64,000 nt of DNA from Marthasterias glacialis (Eukaryota > Echinodermata > Asteroidea > Forcipulatida > Asteriidae): the NCBI GenBank assembly GCA_911728455.2, contig OU452240.1, positions 5,093,913 through 5,157,912 of the forward strand, in the 5' to 3' direction. Numbering within the stretch: the stretch's first letter is position 1; each line of letters opens with the position of its first letter. This document shows, piece after piece, positions 53,420 to 62,907 of the stretch. The notes under the pieces were generated by a model. That model worked only from the letters and a program-made list of their open reading frames with translations. It made no database searches and had not been told where the DNA came from. Position numbers and translations under genes: made by a program.

Positions 53420-56400
53420 ATGGGCTTTCCAAAATTGCCGGTCTTGGGGCTGCAGGATAAACAGGGAGGATGCCAAGGACCGCGGAGTCAGGACACCCCG
53501 ATGATGTCCAGTGCATACGGCCATGCTGTGTGTACGTCAACAATAGCCAAGGCCAAAACATGTGTGATGGACCGATGCCAGCAAAAAAAAAACGCCAAAA
53601 AAGAAGTCGGCAGCGCCACGGCCAATAACTCCAGAAATAATGGGGCTAGAGAGGAATTTCTTGTACCTGCAGGTAGCTGCAATAGTCCTCCATCCGAAAA
53701 TCTGGTTTTCCCGGCCAGCCAGGGTCATCTTCCGCCTTGAAATTACCAGGGAGCGGGGCTGCTCCAAATGCGCTTCAAACGCCTGTCTAATGGCACTTTT
53801 GTACACGAAGCTGTAACAGAGTGGAAATAAGACTTAGCAACGGCTCTATCTCCCAAAGTATTGGCGGGAAACTGACAAGTCTGACACTGTTGGAAAGCTC
53901 TGCTCATGGGCTTTCCAAAAATGCCGGTCTTGGGGCTGCAGGATAAACAGGAAGGATGCGAAGGACTGCGGAGTCAGGACACCCCGAGAATGTCCAGTGC
54001 ATACGGCCATGCTGTGTGTACGTCAACAATAGCCAAGCCGCTACATGTGCAATGGACCGATGCCAGCAAAAAAAAAACGCCAAAAAAAGAAGTCGGCAGC
54101 GCCACGGCCAATAACTCCAGAAATAATGGGGCTAGAAAGACATTTATTGTACCTGCGGGTATCTGCAATAATCCTCTATCCGAAAATCTGGTTTTCCCGG
54201 CCAGCCAGGGCCATCTTCAGCCTTGAAACCACCAAGGAGCGGGGCTGCTCCGAATGCGCTTCAAACGCCTGTCTAATGGCACTTTTGTACACGAAGCTGT
54301 AACAGAGTGGAAACAAGACTTAGCAACGGCTCTATCTCCCAAAGTATTGGCGGGAAACTGACAAGTCAGACACTGTTGGAAAGCTCTGCTCAAGGGCTTT
54401 CCAAAAATGCCGGTATTGGGGCTGCAGGATAAACAGGGAGGATGCCAAGGACCGCGGAGTCAGGACACCCCGAGGATGTCCAGTGCATACGGCCATGCTG
54501 TGTGTACATCAACAATAGCCAAGGCCCTACATGTGTGATGGACCGAAGCCAGCAAAAAAAAAACGCCAAAAAAAGAAGTCGGCAGCGCCACGGCCAATAA
54601 CTCCAGAAATAATGGGGCTAGAGAGGAATTTCTTGTACCTGCAGGTAGCTGCAATAGTCCTCTATCCGAAAATCTGGTTTTTCCGGCCAGCCAGGGCCAT
54701 CTTCAGCCTTGAAACCACCAGGGAGCGGGGCTGCTCCGAATGCGCTTCAAACGCCTGTCTAATGGCACTTTTGTACACGAAGCTGTAACAGAGTGGAAAC
54801 AAGACTTAGCAACGGCTCTATCTCCCAAAGTATTGGCGGGAAACTGACAAGTCTGACACTGTTGGAAAGCTCTGCGCATGGGCTTTCCAAAAATGCCGGT
54901 CTTGGGGCTGCAGGATAAACAGGGAGGATGCCAAGGACCGCGGAGTCAGGACACCCCGATGATGTCCAGTGCATACGGCCATGCTGTGTGTACGTCAACA
55001 ATAGCTAAGGCCAAAACATGTGTGACGGACCGATGCCAGCAAAAAAAAAACGCCAAAAAAAGAAGTCGGCAGCGCCACGGCCAATAACTCCAGAAATGAT
55101 GGGGCTTGAGAGAAATTTCTTGTACTTGCAGGTAGCTGCAATAGTCCTCTATCCGAAAATCTGGTTTTCCCGGCCAGCCAGGGCCATCTTCAGCCTTGAA
55201 ACCACCAGGGAGCGGGGCTGCTCCGAATGCGCTTCAAACGCCTGTCTAATGGCACTTTTGTACACGAAGCTGTAACAGAGTGGAAACAAGACTTAGCAAC
55301 GGCTCTATCTCCCAAAGTATTGGCGGGAAACTGACAAGTCTGACACTGTTGGAAATCTCTGCTCATGGGCTTTCCAAAAATGCCGGTCTTGGGGCTGCAG
55401 GATAAACAGGGAGGATGCCAAGGACCGCGGAGTCAGGACACCCCGATGATGTCCAGTGCATACGGCCATGCTGTGTGTACGTCAACAATAGCTAAGGCCA
55501 AAACATGTGTGATGGACCGATGCCAGCAAAAAAAAAACGCCAAAAAAAGAAGTCGGCAGCGCCACGGCCAATAACTCCAGAAATGATGGGGCTTGAGAGA
55601 AATTTCTTGTACTTGCAGGTAGCTGCAATAGTCCTCTATCCGAAAATCTGGTTTTCCCGGCCAGCCAGGGCCATCTTCAGCCTTGAAACCACCAGGGAGC
55701 GGGGCTGCTCCGAATGCGCTTCAAACGCCTGTCTAATGGCACTTTTGTACACGAAGCTGTAACAGAGTGGAAACAAGACTTAGCAACGGCTCTATCTCCC
55801 AAAGTATTGGCGGGAAACTGACAAGTCTGACACTGTTGGAAAGCTCTGCTCATGGGCTTTCCAAAAATGCCGGTCTTGGGGCTGCAGGATAAACAGGAAG
55901 GATGCGAAGGACTGCGGAGTCAGGACACCCCGAGAATGTCCAGTGCATACGGCCATGCTGTGTGTACGTCAACAATAGCCAAGCCGCTACATGTGCAATG
56001 GACCGATGCCAGCAAAAAAAAAACGCCAAAAAAAGAAGTCGGCAGCGCCACGGCCAATAACTCCAGAAATAATGGGGCTAGAAAGACATTTCTTGTACCT
56101 GCGGGTATCTGCAAAAATCCTCTATCCGAAAATCTGGTTTTCCCGGCCAGCCAGGGCCATCTTCAGCCTTGAAACCACCAAGGAGCGGGGCTGCTCCGAA
56201 TGCGCTTCAAACGCCTGTCTAATGGCACTTTTGTACACGAAGCTGTAACAGAGTGGAAACAAGACTTAGCAACGGCTCTATCTCCCAAAGTATTGGCGGG
56301 AAACTGACAAGTCAGACACTGTTGGAAAGCTCTGCTCAAGGGCTTTCCAAAAATGCCGGTATTGGGGCTGCAGGATAAACAGGGAGGATGCCAAGGACCG

Positions 56401-58283
56401 CGGAGTCAGGACACCCCGAGGATGTCCAGTGCATACGGCCATGCTGTGTGTACGTCAACAATAGCCAAGGCCGCTACATGTGTGATGGACCGAAGCGAGC
56501 AAAAAAAAAACGCCAAAAAAAGAAGTCGGCAGCGCCACGGCCAATAACTCCAGAAATAATGGGGCTAGAGAGGAATTTCTTGTACCTGCAGGTAGCTGCA
56601 ATAGTCCTCTATCCGAAAATCTGGTTTTTCCGGCCAGCCAGGGCCATCTTCAGCCTTGAAACCACCAGGGAGCGGGGCTGCTCCGAATGCGCTTCAAACG
56701 CCTGTCTAATGGCACTTTTGTACACGAAGCTGTAACAGAGTGGAAACAAGACTTAGCAACGGCTCTATCTCCCAAAGTATTGGCGGGAAACTGACAAGTC
56801 TGACACTGTTGGAAAGCTCTGCTCATGGGCTTTCCAAAATTGCCGGTCTTGGGGCTGCAGGATAAACAGGGAGGATGCCAAGGACCGCGGAGTCAGGACA
56901 CCCCGATGATGTCCAGTGCATACGGCCATGCTGTGTGTACGTCAACAATAGCCAAGGCCAAAACATGTGTGATGGACCGATGCCAGCAAAAAAAAAACGC
57001 CAAAAAAGAAGTCGGCAGCGCCACGGCCAATAACTCCAGAAATAATGGGGCTAGAGAGGAATTTCTTGTACCTGCAGGTAGCTGCAATAGTCCTCCATCC
57101 GAAAATCTGGTTTTCCCGGCCAGCCAGGGTCATCTTCCGCCTTGAAATTACCAGGGAGCGGGGCTGCTCCAAATGCGCTTCAAACGCCTGTCTAATGGCA
57201 CTTTTGTACACGAAGCTGTAACAGAGTGGAAATAAGACTTAGCAACGGCTCTATCTCCCAAAGTATTGGCGGGAAACTGACAAGTCTGACACTGTTGGAA
57301 AGCTCTGCTCATGGGCTTTCCAAAAATGCCGGTCTTGGGGCTGCAGGATAAACAGGAAGGATGCGAAGGACTGCGGAGTGAGGACACCCCGAGAATGTCC
57401 AGTGCATACGGCCATGCTGTGTGTACGTCAACAATAGCCAAGCCGCTACATGTGCAATGGACCGATGCCAGCAAAAAAAAAACGCCAAAAAAAGAAGTCG
57501 GCAGCGCCACGGCCAATAACTCCAGAAATAATGGGGCTAGAGAAAAAATTTCTTGTACCTGCAGGTAGCTGCAATAGTCCTCTATCTGAAAATCTGGTTT
57601 TCCCGGCCAGCCAGGGCCATCTTCAGCCTTGAAACCACCAGGGAGCGGGGCTGCTCCGAATGCGCCTCAAACGCCTGTCTAATGGCACTTTTGTACACGA
57701 AGCTGTAACAGAGTGAAAACAAGACTTAGCAACGGCTCTATCTCCCAAAGTATTGGCGGGAAACTGACAAGTCTGACACTGTTGGAAATCTCTGCTCATG
57801 GGCTTTCCAAAAAAGCCGGTCTTGGGGCTGCAGGATTAACAGGGAGGATGCCTAGGACCGCGGAGTCAGGACACCCCGATGATGTCCAGTGCATACGGCC
57901 ATGCTGTGTGTACGTCAACAATAGCCAAGGCCAAAACATGTGTGATGGACCGATGCCAGCAAAAAAAAAACGCCAAAAGAGAAGTCGGCAGCGCCACGGC
58001 CAATAACTCCAGAAATAATGGGGCTAGAGAGGAATTTCTTGTACCTGCAGGTAGCTGCAATAGTCCTCCATCCGAAAATCTGGTTTTCCCGGCCAGCCAG
58101 GGTCATCTTCCGCCTTGAAACCACCAGGGAGCGGGGCTGCTCCGAATGCGCTTCAAACGCCTGTCTAATGGCACTTTTGTACACGAAGCTGTAACAGAGT
58201 GGAAACAAGACTTAGCAACGGCTCTATCTCCCAAAGTATTGGCGGGAAACTGACAAGTCAGACACTGTTGGAAAGCTCTGCTC
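53420..58283. repeat. Sub-array VII: ten units with recurring trimer order
   Basis: Anchors are 53420, 53906, 54392, 54878, 55365, 55852, 56338, 56825, 57311 and 57798. The order is AAGGCCAAAACATG type, then GCGAAGGACTGCGG type, then an AAGCGAGC or AAGCCAGC type, repeated. Units 53420 and 56825 (offset 3405) share GGAAATAAGAC in their tails. Units 54878 and 55365 are a near-identical pair with AATGATGGGGCTTGAG and GTACTTGCAGG. The 57798 unit has several private changes (AAAAAAGCC, GGATTAAC, GCCTAGG, AAAAGAGAAG). Confidence 0.85.
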
Positions 58284-59977
58284 AAGGGCTTTCCAAAATT
58301 GCCGGTCTTGGGGCTGCAGGATAAACAGGGAGGATGCCAGGGACCGCGGAGTGAGGACACCCCGAGGATGTCCAGTGCATACGGCCATGCTGTGTGTATG
58401 TTAACAATAGCTAAGCTCGCTACATGTGTGCTGGACCGAAGCCAGCAAAAAAAAAAAAAAAAAAAACGCCAAAAAAAGAAGTCGGCAGCGCCACGGCCAA
58501 TAACTCCAGAAATAATGGGGCTAGAGAGAAATTTCTTGTACCTGCAGGTAGCTGCAATAGTCCTCCATCCGAAAATCTGGTTTTCCCGGCCAGCCAGGGT
58601 CATCTTCCGCCTTGAAATTACCAGGGAGCGGGGCTGCTCCAAATGCGCTTCAAACGCCTGTCTAATGGCACTTTTGTACACGAAGCTGTAACAGAGTGAA
58701 AACAAGACTTAGCAACGGCTCTATCTACAAAAGTATTGGCGAGAAACTGACAAATCTGACACTGTTGGAAAGCCCTGCTCATGGGCTTTCCGAAAATGCC
58801 GGTCTTGGGGCTGCAGGATAAACAGGGAGGATGCCAGGGACCGCGGAGTGAGGACACCCCGAGGATGTCCAGTGCATACGGCCATGCTGTGTGTACGTTA
58901 AAAATAGCTAAGGCCGCTACATGTGTGCTGAACCGAAGCCAGCAAAAAAAAGAAAAAAACATCAAAAAAAAAAAAAGAAGTCGGCAGCGCCACGGCCAAT
59001 AACTCCAGAAATAATGGTGCTAGAGAGGAATTTCTTGTACCTGCAGGTAGCTGCAATAGTCCTCCATCCGAAAATCTGGTTTTTTCGGCCAGCCAGGGTC
59101 ATTTTCCGCCTTGAAACCACCAGGGAGCGGGGCTGCTCCGAATGCGCTTCAAACGCCTGTCTTATGGCACTTTTGTACACGAAGCTGTAACAGAGTGAAA
59201 ACAAGACTTAGCAACGGCTCTATCTCCCAAAGTATTGGCGGGAAACTGACAAGTCTGACACTGTTGGAAAGCTCTGCTCATGGGCTTTCCAAAAATGCCG
59301 GTCTTGGGGCTGCAGGATAAACAGGGAGGATGCCAAGGACCGCGGAGTCAGGACACCCCGAGGATGTCCAGTGCATACGGCCATGCTGTGTGTACGTCAA
59401 CAATAGCCAAGGCCGCTACATGTGTGATGGACCGATGCCAGCAAAAAAAAAACGCCAAAAAAAGAAGTCGGCAGCGCCACGGCCAATAACTCCAGAAATA
59501 ATGGGGCTAGAGATAAATTTCTTGTACCTGCAGGTAGCTGCAATAGTCCTCTATCTGAAAATCTGGTTTTCCTGGCCAGCCAGGGCCATCTTCAGCCTTG
59601 AAACCACCAGGGAGCGGGGCTGCTCCGAATGCGCCTCAAACGCCTGTCTAATGGCACTTTTGTACACGAAGCTGTAACAGAGTGGAAACAAGACTTAGCA
59701 ACGGCTCTATCTCCAAAAGTATTGGCGAGAAACTGACAAATCTGACACTGTTGGAAAGCCCTGCTCATGGGCTTTCCGAAAATGCCGGTCTTGGGGCTGC
59801 AGGATAAACAGGGAGGATGCCAGGGACCGCGGAGTGAGGACACTCCGATGATGTCCAGTGCATACGGCCATGCTGTGTGTACGTTAACAATAGCTAAGGC
59901 CGCTACATGTGTGCTGAACCGAAGCCAGCAAAAAAAAGCCGAAAAAAGAAGTCGGCAGCGCCATGGTCAATAACTCC
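58284..59977. repeat. Diverged edge of the array
   Basis: Anchors are 58284, 58781, 59280 and 59767. Units 58284, 58781 and 59767 share edge-only variants such as GCCAGGGACCGCGGAGTGAGG in part, TTAACAATAGCTAAG and GTGTGCTG. Unit 59280 looks like an interior unit placed among them. The last unit stops at TAACTCC (59971-59977), less than half way through, and is followed by unrelated AT-rich DNA. More divergence at the edge than inside is the pattern expected when unequal exchange homogenises the interior. Confidence 0.88.
58447..58466 (+). repeat. A-tract expansion to 20 A
   Basis: The first A-tract of the monomer is 8-12 A elsewhere but 20 A here, which lengthens the unit to 497 bp. The next unit (58781) has an interrupted tract with G, C and T and is 499 bp. 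One consequence is a 200-codon open frame on the minus strand (58103-58705), because the extra bases join two frames that are normally separate. Confidence 0.9.
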
Positions 59978-60039
59978 CTATTGCCAAACAAACAAATCTC
60001 AGGATTCAAACAAAAACTGAAGAACAGTGGAAATAAACT

Positions 60040-60060
60040 AATGGATTTTGCAAATCCATT
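60040..60060. other. Short perfect hairpin beside the array end
   Basis: AATGGATTT, the 3-nt loop TGC, then AAATCCATT: a 9-bp stem lying 63 bp past the last satellite base. There is no T-run after it, so a terminator role is not supported. Confidence 0.6.
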
Positions 60061-60389
60061 GCTGCCTACGATAGACTTGTGAGAGTCTGCTACTTAAATA
60101 ATGGGGGGACAGAATGTAATACAAATAAATTGACATCAATATTGACACTTGTCATTTTTATTTGTGGAACACATGACATCATTTCTAATCCATTACTTTG
60201 TTTTGCTTAAACTGCCACACCGGCAATTGTGCTGAATAATGAATGGCTGGAGGGGTTAAAAAGGATGACGGGTTTAAATCTTACAAGGAAGTCTACCGAG
60301 AAGCACTTTTCACAGTAACGTTTATGACAATTCATAATCAAACACCTTTGACATTCGTTTTCAGGAATTCCATTAAGTGAATGTAAATC

Positions 60390-60410
60390 AATATTTTTTT
60401 AAAAAATATT
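60390..60410. other. AT palindrome
   Basis: AATATTTTTT, one T, then AAAAAATATT: a 10-bp inverted repeat made only of A and T. Such sequences arise easily by chance in AT-rich DNA; no function is proposed. Confidence 0.6.
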
Positions 60411-61254
60411 TTGATGAATAAAATACCTAAACAAAACAGTTGAGTATAATTCATGCGGTGTAAAAAAAAAAGTGTTTTTAAATCGCTGCACATATATGAG
60501 TGTTTTTTAACATTTTTTTAAAAACACAATTTCAAACATAAATTATCTTTGGTCAACCTTTGTTCAAAACAGAGTAGATACACAATATAAATTTAATTTC
60601 TGCCGGTATTTAATAAAACATATTTACCACGGTTTGAAACTTAAGACTTGCTACCAATGCTTTGCAGTGAAAGTTAGTAAAGGTGTGACCTATCTCAAAG
60701 CTAAACCGACAAATCTTCTGATGTATAACGCCTTTACGAAAACAAAAAGAGGGAACACTTTGCATCACTATATTATTTCAAATATAACTAGTAATGTAAA
60801 ATGTTCAAGAGCCCGTTTCTACGTGTTTAATAACACTTTTGAGTTTACTTGTACAACTTGTTTTGTTTATTAATTATACGTACATGCACCGTGTACTACA
60901 TAGCCTGTCGAACGTCGGTTGTGCGTGCCCGGTAACACCATGGTATTTGAACAAGAAATGATGCATTGACTAAAAAATCTAATCATTTTAAGGCTAAGGA
61001 CTTTTTAAAATCCAGTGCTCTAGCAATAAGCACACAGCAGGGTTATCAAAGTCTTTATTTTCTGAAACGCTATCCGTAACTGTTACGAAAACGGCCTTTT
61101 TCTCAGCCGGACGTGTTTTTAAAATAAATATTTTGTAAACATATTGGTTTTTACACGATAAAAATACATATTTTTTGTACATGTGAGGCACAGTCAGGCG
61201 CTAATTTTTTTTAAGCACGATTCGAACTGGGTCAGAAAATTCAATTAGTTTGTA

Positions 61255-61331
61255 ATGTGGACGAGGTCAGCTCAGTCTTTGTTATTGGAACTCACTGCAT
61301 CGCACTGCGTCCATGGTTCTAATCAAAACCT
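61255..61331 (+). repeat. Degenerate tRNA-like element or SINE head
   Basis: CAGCTCAGTCTT (61268-61279) resembles a Pol III A box (AGCTCAGT is the usual D-arm core). GGTTCTAATC (61315-61324) resembles the B box GGTTCGAATC with one change. The gap of about 35 bases is normal for tRNA-derived promoters. The anticodon and acceptor stems do not pair well, so this is not a functional tRNA. It could be an old SINE head or chance. It lies just before the fold-back insertion. Confidence 0.3.
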
Positions 61332-61372
61332 TCAGTGAGCAGCATGAAAATAGCATTTTGACAGTTAATTAA

Positions 61373-61701
61373 TTTTGCCCATGCTAATAAGGAACTATAA
61401 TAGTAAACTTGCGGGTGCAACCATGTAATTTAGCTCTTTTAGGAAGGAGTGGTGGCTCTGAGAAGAGCCGTTGTGGTCTCGACGTTTCGAACAGTATGCT
61501 CTGTTCGTCTTCAGGACGCATTCTCCTGAATACGAACAGAGCATACTGTTCGAAACGTCGAGACCACAACGGCTCTTCTCAGAGCCACCACTCCTTCCTA
61601 AAAGAGTTAAATTACTTGGTTGTACCCGCAAGTTTACTATTATAGTTCCTTATTATTATTCACACCATGCAAAGCTTCAAACATTACTTTTTGCCCATGC
61701 T
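61373..61701. mobile_element. Fold-back (Penelope-like?) insertion with 13-bp direct repeats
   Basis: A 303-bp insertion (61386-61688) lies between two copies of TTTTGCCCATGCT (61373-61385 and 61689-61701), which look like a target-site duplication. Most of it is one inverted repeat: arms 61385-61516 and 61524-61655, 132 bp each, 7-nt loop, about 4 mismatches. On the minus strand the left arm has CTGAAGA (61508-61514), a GAACAG/CTGTTC stem, then GAAAC. This resembles the hammerhead core CUGANGA...GAAA known from Penelope-like elements. One extra C separates CTGAAGA from the stem, and no clear stem III is seen. The plus-strand copy in the right arm reads CTGAATA. There is no reverse transcriptase here, so the element is non-autonomous or a remnant. 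Open frames on both strands in this region are symmetric by-products of the palindrome. Confidence 0.7.
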
Positions 61702-62002
61702 GTTTGTGTGGAGTCCTTGAGCCCTTATACCAATTTTAGAACAATCTGCAACAATACCATTCGCAATGCCTATGAACCAAACCTAGTTACAAATGGTATT
61801 AAAGGAAATTATCTTGGATCAAGAACACTTACAACCTTCCTATGTACCCGATACGACTAGCCACCGTCACTATAAGATGGCGTAGGGGCTGGCAGTTCAA
61901 AAAATGTATTCGTTTGCATAGCGCCTATACATAATTTATCCGCAAACCTAAATATTCATTCGTATCGTGACCTTCGACCCTTCTAGGATGTAGCAAAGCA
62001 TT
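61702..62002. other. Intergenic stretch with no recognised feature
   Basis: One plus-strand frame that starts inside the fold-back stays open to 61860, but its codons show nothing recognisable and its first half is palindromic repeat. I see no RNA gene or repeat. Confidence 0.6.
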
Positions 62003-62154
62003 GGGGCCTTTTCCAAACCTCGTTTCGGGCTTGAGTTCAGGCTTGGGTTCAGCGTCATCAATTTTGGAGCAGTGTACATTTTGCACGTTGATTCAACATC
62101 AAACAGAGCCTGGAGCTAGAGCCGGAGGCCAAGTCGAGGTTTGGAAAAAGCCCC
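62003..62154. mobile_element. MITE-like element with terminal inverted repeats
   Basis: The left end GGGGCCTTTTCCAAACCTCG (62003-62022) is matched in reverse complement by the right end 62135-62154 with one mismatch. Weaker inverted similarity continues inward (AGGCTTGGGTTC side against GAGCCTGGAGC side). At 152 bp with no coding capacity, this fits a miniature inverted-repeat DNA element. No clear target duplication is visible, so the superfamily is not assigned. Confidence 0.65.
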
Positions 62155-62227
62155 TATAGTTACGTGGGTGGTTGGAGTTACACAAGACTATGCTGGTTAC
62201 ACAAACAATGAATGGGATTGTCGACGT

Positions 62228-62290
62228 CAGTGGCGTAACCAAGGAGTAGGGGAGCGAGATCACCCCGCTCCGAACCCTTGCACTCCCTTG
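62228..62290 (+). mobile_element. Possible transposon end fragment (CAGTGGCGTA)
   Basis: CAGTGGCGTAACCAAGGAG resembles the CAGTGGCGTAGCC-type termini common among hAT-like elements in invertebrates. No matching TACGCCACTG end is found downstream within the window, so at most this is a fragment. Confidence 0.25.
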
Positions 62291-62415
62291 CCCCTCTAAT
62301 GATGTTGAACAATTGGAAATATAAATGAATCGATCATGGTTCGAAACATCAAAAGCCCCATCCCTGAAATTACGTCTCCCCACACCAGCTTTATACACCG
62401 ACCTCCCCTCCCCCG

Positions 62416-62438
62416 CCCCCCCCCCAAAAAAAAAAAAA
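62416..62438 (+). repeat. C-run followed by A-run
   Basis: About 10 C are followed by about 13 A, after a C-rich stretch. This is low-complexity sequence; run lengths are uncertain because homopolymers are prone to sequencing error. It interrupts the open frame that contains the candidate exon. Confidence 0.8.
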
Positions 62439-62576
62439 CGTATGGTAACGATGACAACCGTTGGAGTGACAGCTGTGTTGCCCGCTGCCCAACCCCTTGG
62501 CCAAGCAGTTTGTATGTGGTGCGAAAATTTTCTGTCTCATTTGCGAGGCGAGACGAACCACATAGCTCACACCAAA

Positions 62577-62691
62577 ATGTTACGACGCTGGGTTGGTCTT
62601 TTTTGGACCCTTGCTAGACCCAAGAGTACATTTTGGTTTTATTTAGTGGTTCTTACTTGGAGTTTTCAATATGTGGAAGGTGAACTTACAG
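62577..62691 (+). CDS. Candidate first coding exon with signal peptide (partial gene)
   Basis: From ATG 62577 the frame gives 38 codons plus one base and ends at ACAG|GTAAGT, a consensus splice donor with the intron starting at 62692 (phase 1). The peptide begins MLRRW (basic), has a hydrophobic core FWFYLVVLTWSF at residues 19-30, then QYVEGELT. This is the layout of a signal peptide or signal anchor. Signal-peptide exons followed by phase-1 introns are common in animal secreted and receptor genes with shuffled extracellular domains. The start has A at -3 (CAAAATG). The frame stays open upstream to 62325, so an earlier start (for example ATG 62442) is possible. No second exon is found in the remaining 1.3 kb, no homologue is recognised, and the call rests on the donor plus the hydrophobic profile. 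Confidence 0.33.
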
Positions 62692-62697
62692 GTAAGT
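62689..62697 (+). other. Consensus 5' splice donor CAG|GTAAGT
   Basis: CAG at 62689-62691 followed by GTAAGT at 62692-62697 matches all nine positions of the metazoan donor consensus. Chance copies occur in any genome; its value here comes from falling at the end of the hydrophobic open frame. Confidence 0.4.
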
Positions 62698-62907
62698 TAA
62701 CAAAAGTCATTTATCATACAAAACGGAAGAAGTCTTTATGAGGTTTGCCTTGCGATACATTGGGTGTGAGTTAATTTTTATTTATATATTAATTGTTTAA
62801 TACAGAGTACATTTTTACAAAATTACTTGGGGATAAAAACAAAGTATTATTATAGTAATATACAAGATTTATTATTTGTTTCAATCTGAATGCACACAAG
62901 AATATTT
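62692..62907. other. AT-rich stretch, intron if the candidate exon is real
   Basis: Low-GC sequence with no convincing ORF. The frame from the candidate exon runs into a stop at about 62739 if unspliced. Confidence 0.4.

Larger units (their letters stand above)
1..59977. repeat. Satellite array of about 125 tandem 487-bp monomers
   Basis: The same sequence of about 487 bp repeats head to tail without interruption from the first base to 59977. Anchoring on the A that follows GCTCTGCTC in the hairpin loop gives 125 anchors. Spacing is almost always 485-490 bp; exceptions are 226, 451 (twice), 274 (twice), 497 and 499 bp. Copies differ by scattered point changes and by A-tract length, and many variants are shared by groups of units. 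Base composition is near 50% GC, in contrast to the AT-rich flank. The array begins outside the window, so its full length is unknown. I do not recognise the family. No rRNA, snRNA, tRNA or histone gene is seen in the monomer. Since unit length is not a multiple of 3 and stops close every frame, it is not a repeat within one long protein. Satellite DNA is the best reading; an arrayed non-coding RNA locus is possible. Confidence 0.97.
59978..61249. other. AT-rich unique flank with no recognised gene
   Basis: Composition shifts sharply to low GC with many A and T runs. The longest plus-strand ORF (60634-60870, 79 codons) has no recognisable motif, and a 65-codon minus-strand ORF (60994-61191) is likewise uninformative. 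Small inverted repeats lie at 60040-60060 and 60390-60410. I see no monomer remnants past 59977. Confidence 0.7.

Noticed and set aside
129..59973. Scores of 60-150 codon ORFs on both strands within the satellite, some protein-like or with basic KKKRQKKK runs
   Set aside because: They recur once per monomer, their frame changes with A-tract length, units are not a multiple of 3, stops close every frame in a typical unit, and the variants that I compared by eye show no preference for third codon positions. The basic run is just the translated A-tract.
1..59977. CRISPR array
   Set aside because: Repeats of 487 bp with no unique spacers, in eukaryotic DNA.
1..59977. Tandem 5S rRNA, snRNA, spliced-leader or histone gene cluster
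   Set aside because: None of the conserved cores of these genes is found in the monomer on either strand, and no clear Sm site is seen.
1..60000. Telomeric repeats (TTAGGG) in or beside the array
   Set aside because: No run of telomere repeats was seen, so a subtelomeric position is not supported by the window.
60040..60060. Transcription terminator
   Set aside because: A perfect stem but no following T-run, and the context is eukaryotic.
60634..60873. 79-codon plus-strand ORF in the flank
   Set aside because: AT-rich, no motif, no splice or promoter context; its length is expected by chance.
61395..61645. Two nearly identical 78-codon ORFs facing each other
   Set aside because: They are the two arms of the fold-back read on opposite strands, not a gene pair.
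62099..62398. 99-codon minus-strand ORF
   Set aside because: It overlaps the MITE end and the possible transposon fragment and has no recognisable domain.
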